This document shows positions 12,886-13,140 of a stretch of 13,140 nucleotides of DNA, in pieces. The position numbers and the translations under genes are program-made. The stretch's first letter is position 1; every line of letters starts with the position of its first letter. The stretch comes from Deltaproteobacteria bacterium (GTDB lineage: Bacteria > Desulfobacterota > SM23-61): contig JAPLIW010000588.1 in NCBI GenBank assembly GCA_026388915.1, forward strand, positions 1 to 13,140. Direction: 5' to 3'. The notes below the pieces were generated by a model, which saw only the letters and a program-made list of their open reading frames with translations, made no database searches and had not been told where the DNA came from.

Positions 12886-13140
12886 ATGTCTTCAGCGAAA
12901 TCGGTAATTGTTCGTTTCCAGCCCCACAACCGGGAGATCCAGGTCCCGGCGGGGGAAAACCTGCTCAAGGCGGCCGTGGAAGCGGGGGTCTATATCCAAG
13001 CCTCCTGCGGCGGAGAGGCTTTTTGCGGGAAATGCCGGGTGAAGATTGAAAAAGGAGAAGTCGAGAGCCCCCGGACGCCGAAGATCTCCGAGGAAGAGTA
13101 CCGCCAGGGGTTTCGGCTGGCCTGCCAGACCAAGGTCCTA
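12886..13140 (+). CDS. acsV: AcsV/RACo-type corrinoid protein reductive activator, N-terminal part (cut by window end)
   Basis: The open frame starts at ATG 12886 and runs off the window after 85 codons. It is a plant-type [2Fe-2S] ferredoxin domain with Cys41-x5-Cys47-x2-Cys50 and Cys80 (A-S-C-G-G-E-A-F-C-G-K-C ... L-A-C-Q-T). Such a domain at the N-terminus of a longer protein beside metF and other Wood-Ljungdahl genes is typical of AcsV/RACo. These use ATP and low-potential electrons to return the inactive Co(II) form of the corrinoid methyl carrier to Co(I). An AAGGG lies only three bases before the ATG, closer than usual. A stand-alone ferredoxin or another DUF4445-family activator remains possible because the ASKHA-like C-terminal part is not in view. 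Confidence 0.8.
   Translation, partial: MSSAKSVIVRFQPHNREIQVPAGENLLKAAVEAGVYIQASCGGEAFCGKCRVKIEKGEVESPRTPKISEEEYRQGFRLACQTKVL

Overview
The window is a GC-rich, single-strand (+) cluster for the methyl branch of the Wood-Ljungdahl (reductive acetyl-CoA) pathway. The gene complement (fhs, folD, an HdrCBA-MvhD-MetVF set, then an AcsV-type corrinoid activator) and the many short palindromic intergenic repeats suggest an anaerobic, probably uncultured Desulfobacterota (deltaproteobacterial) sulfate reducer, syntroph or acetogen. The taxon is inferred from gene style; no marker gene is present.

Layout: 1-405, end of a HIT-family protein gene cut by the window edge. 410-440, a perfect palindrome. 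461-910, a VOC (glyoxalase-fold) protein. 911-1456, a gene-free leader. 1457-3217, fhs (formate-THF ligase). 3230-3421, a repeat element with inverted ends. 3447-4337, folD. 4489-5037, hdrC. 5035-5169, a 135-bp MITE-like element. 5238-6068, hdrB. 6082-10695, a giant hdrA. 10695-11120, mvhD. 11112-11183, a heptamer palindrome. 11202-11870, metV. 11867-12793, metF with an in-frame TAG. 12799-12873, another heptamer repeat. 12886 to the window end, the start of an acsV-like gene.

How the genes work together: Fhs makes 10-formyl-THF from formate, FolD converts it to methylene-THF, and MetF/MetV reduce that to methyl-THF (or the reverse, if the pathway runs oxidatively). HdrCBA and MvhD next to MetVF match the hexaheteromeric methylene-THF reductase described from Moorella thermoacetica, in which an Hdr-type flavin/Fe-S hub links pyridine nucleotide and other carriers to MetVF. 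Here HdrA is 1537 residues. It has two HdrA-like halves, and a GltD-like NAD(P)H:acceptor module sits inside the ferredoxin insert of the first half, so the NAD(P)H entry point is built into HdrA. AcsV would then keep the corrinoid methyl carrier active for CODH/ACS, presumably encoded just downstream.

The strongest oddities are: (1) an amber codon at codon 128 of an otherwise intact metF, at a position usually serine, which is either a nonsense mutation/assembly error or recoding (for example pyrrolysine); (2) intergenic-type repeat DNA (a hairpin plus four heptamers) lying in frame inside hdrA; (3) several palindromic elements with 7- or 9-bp internal periodicity between the genes, two of which supply or overlap the stop codon of the preceding gene.
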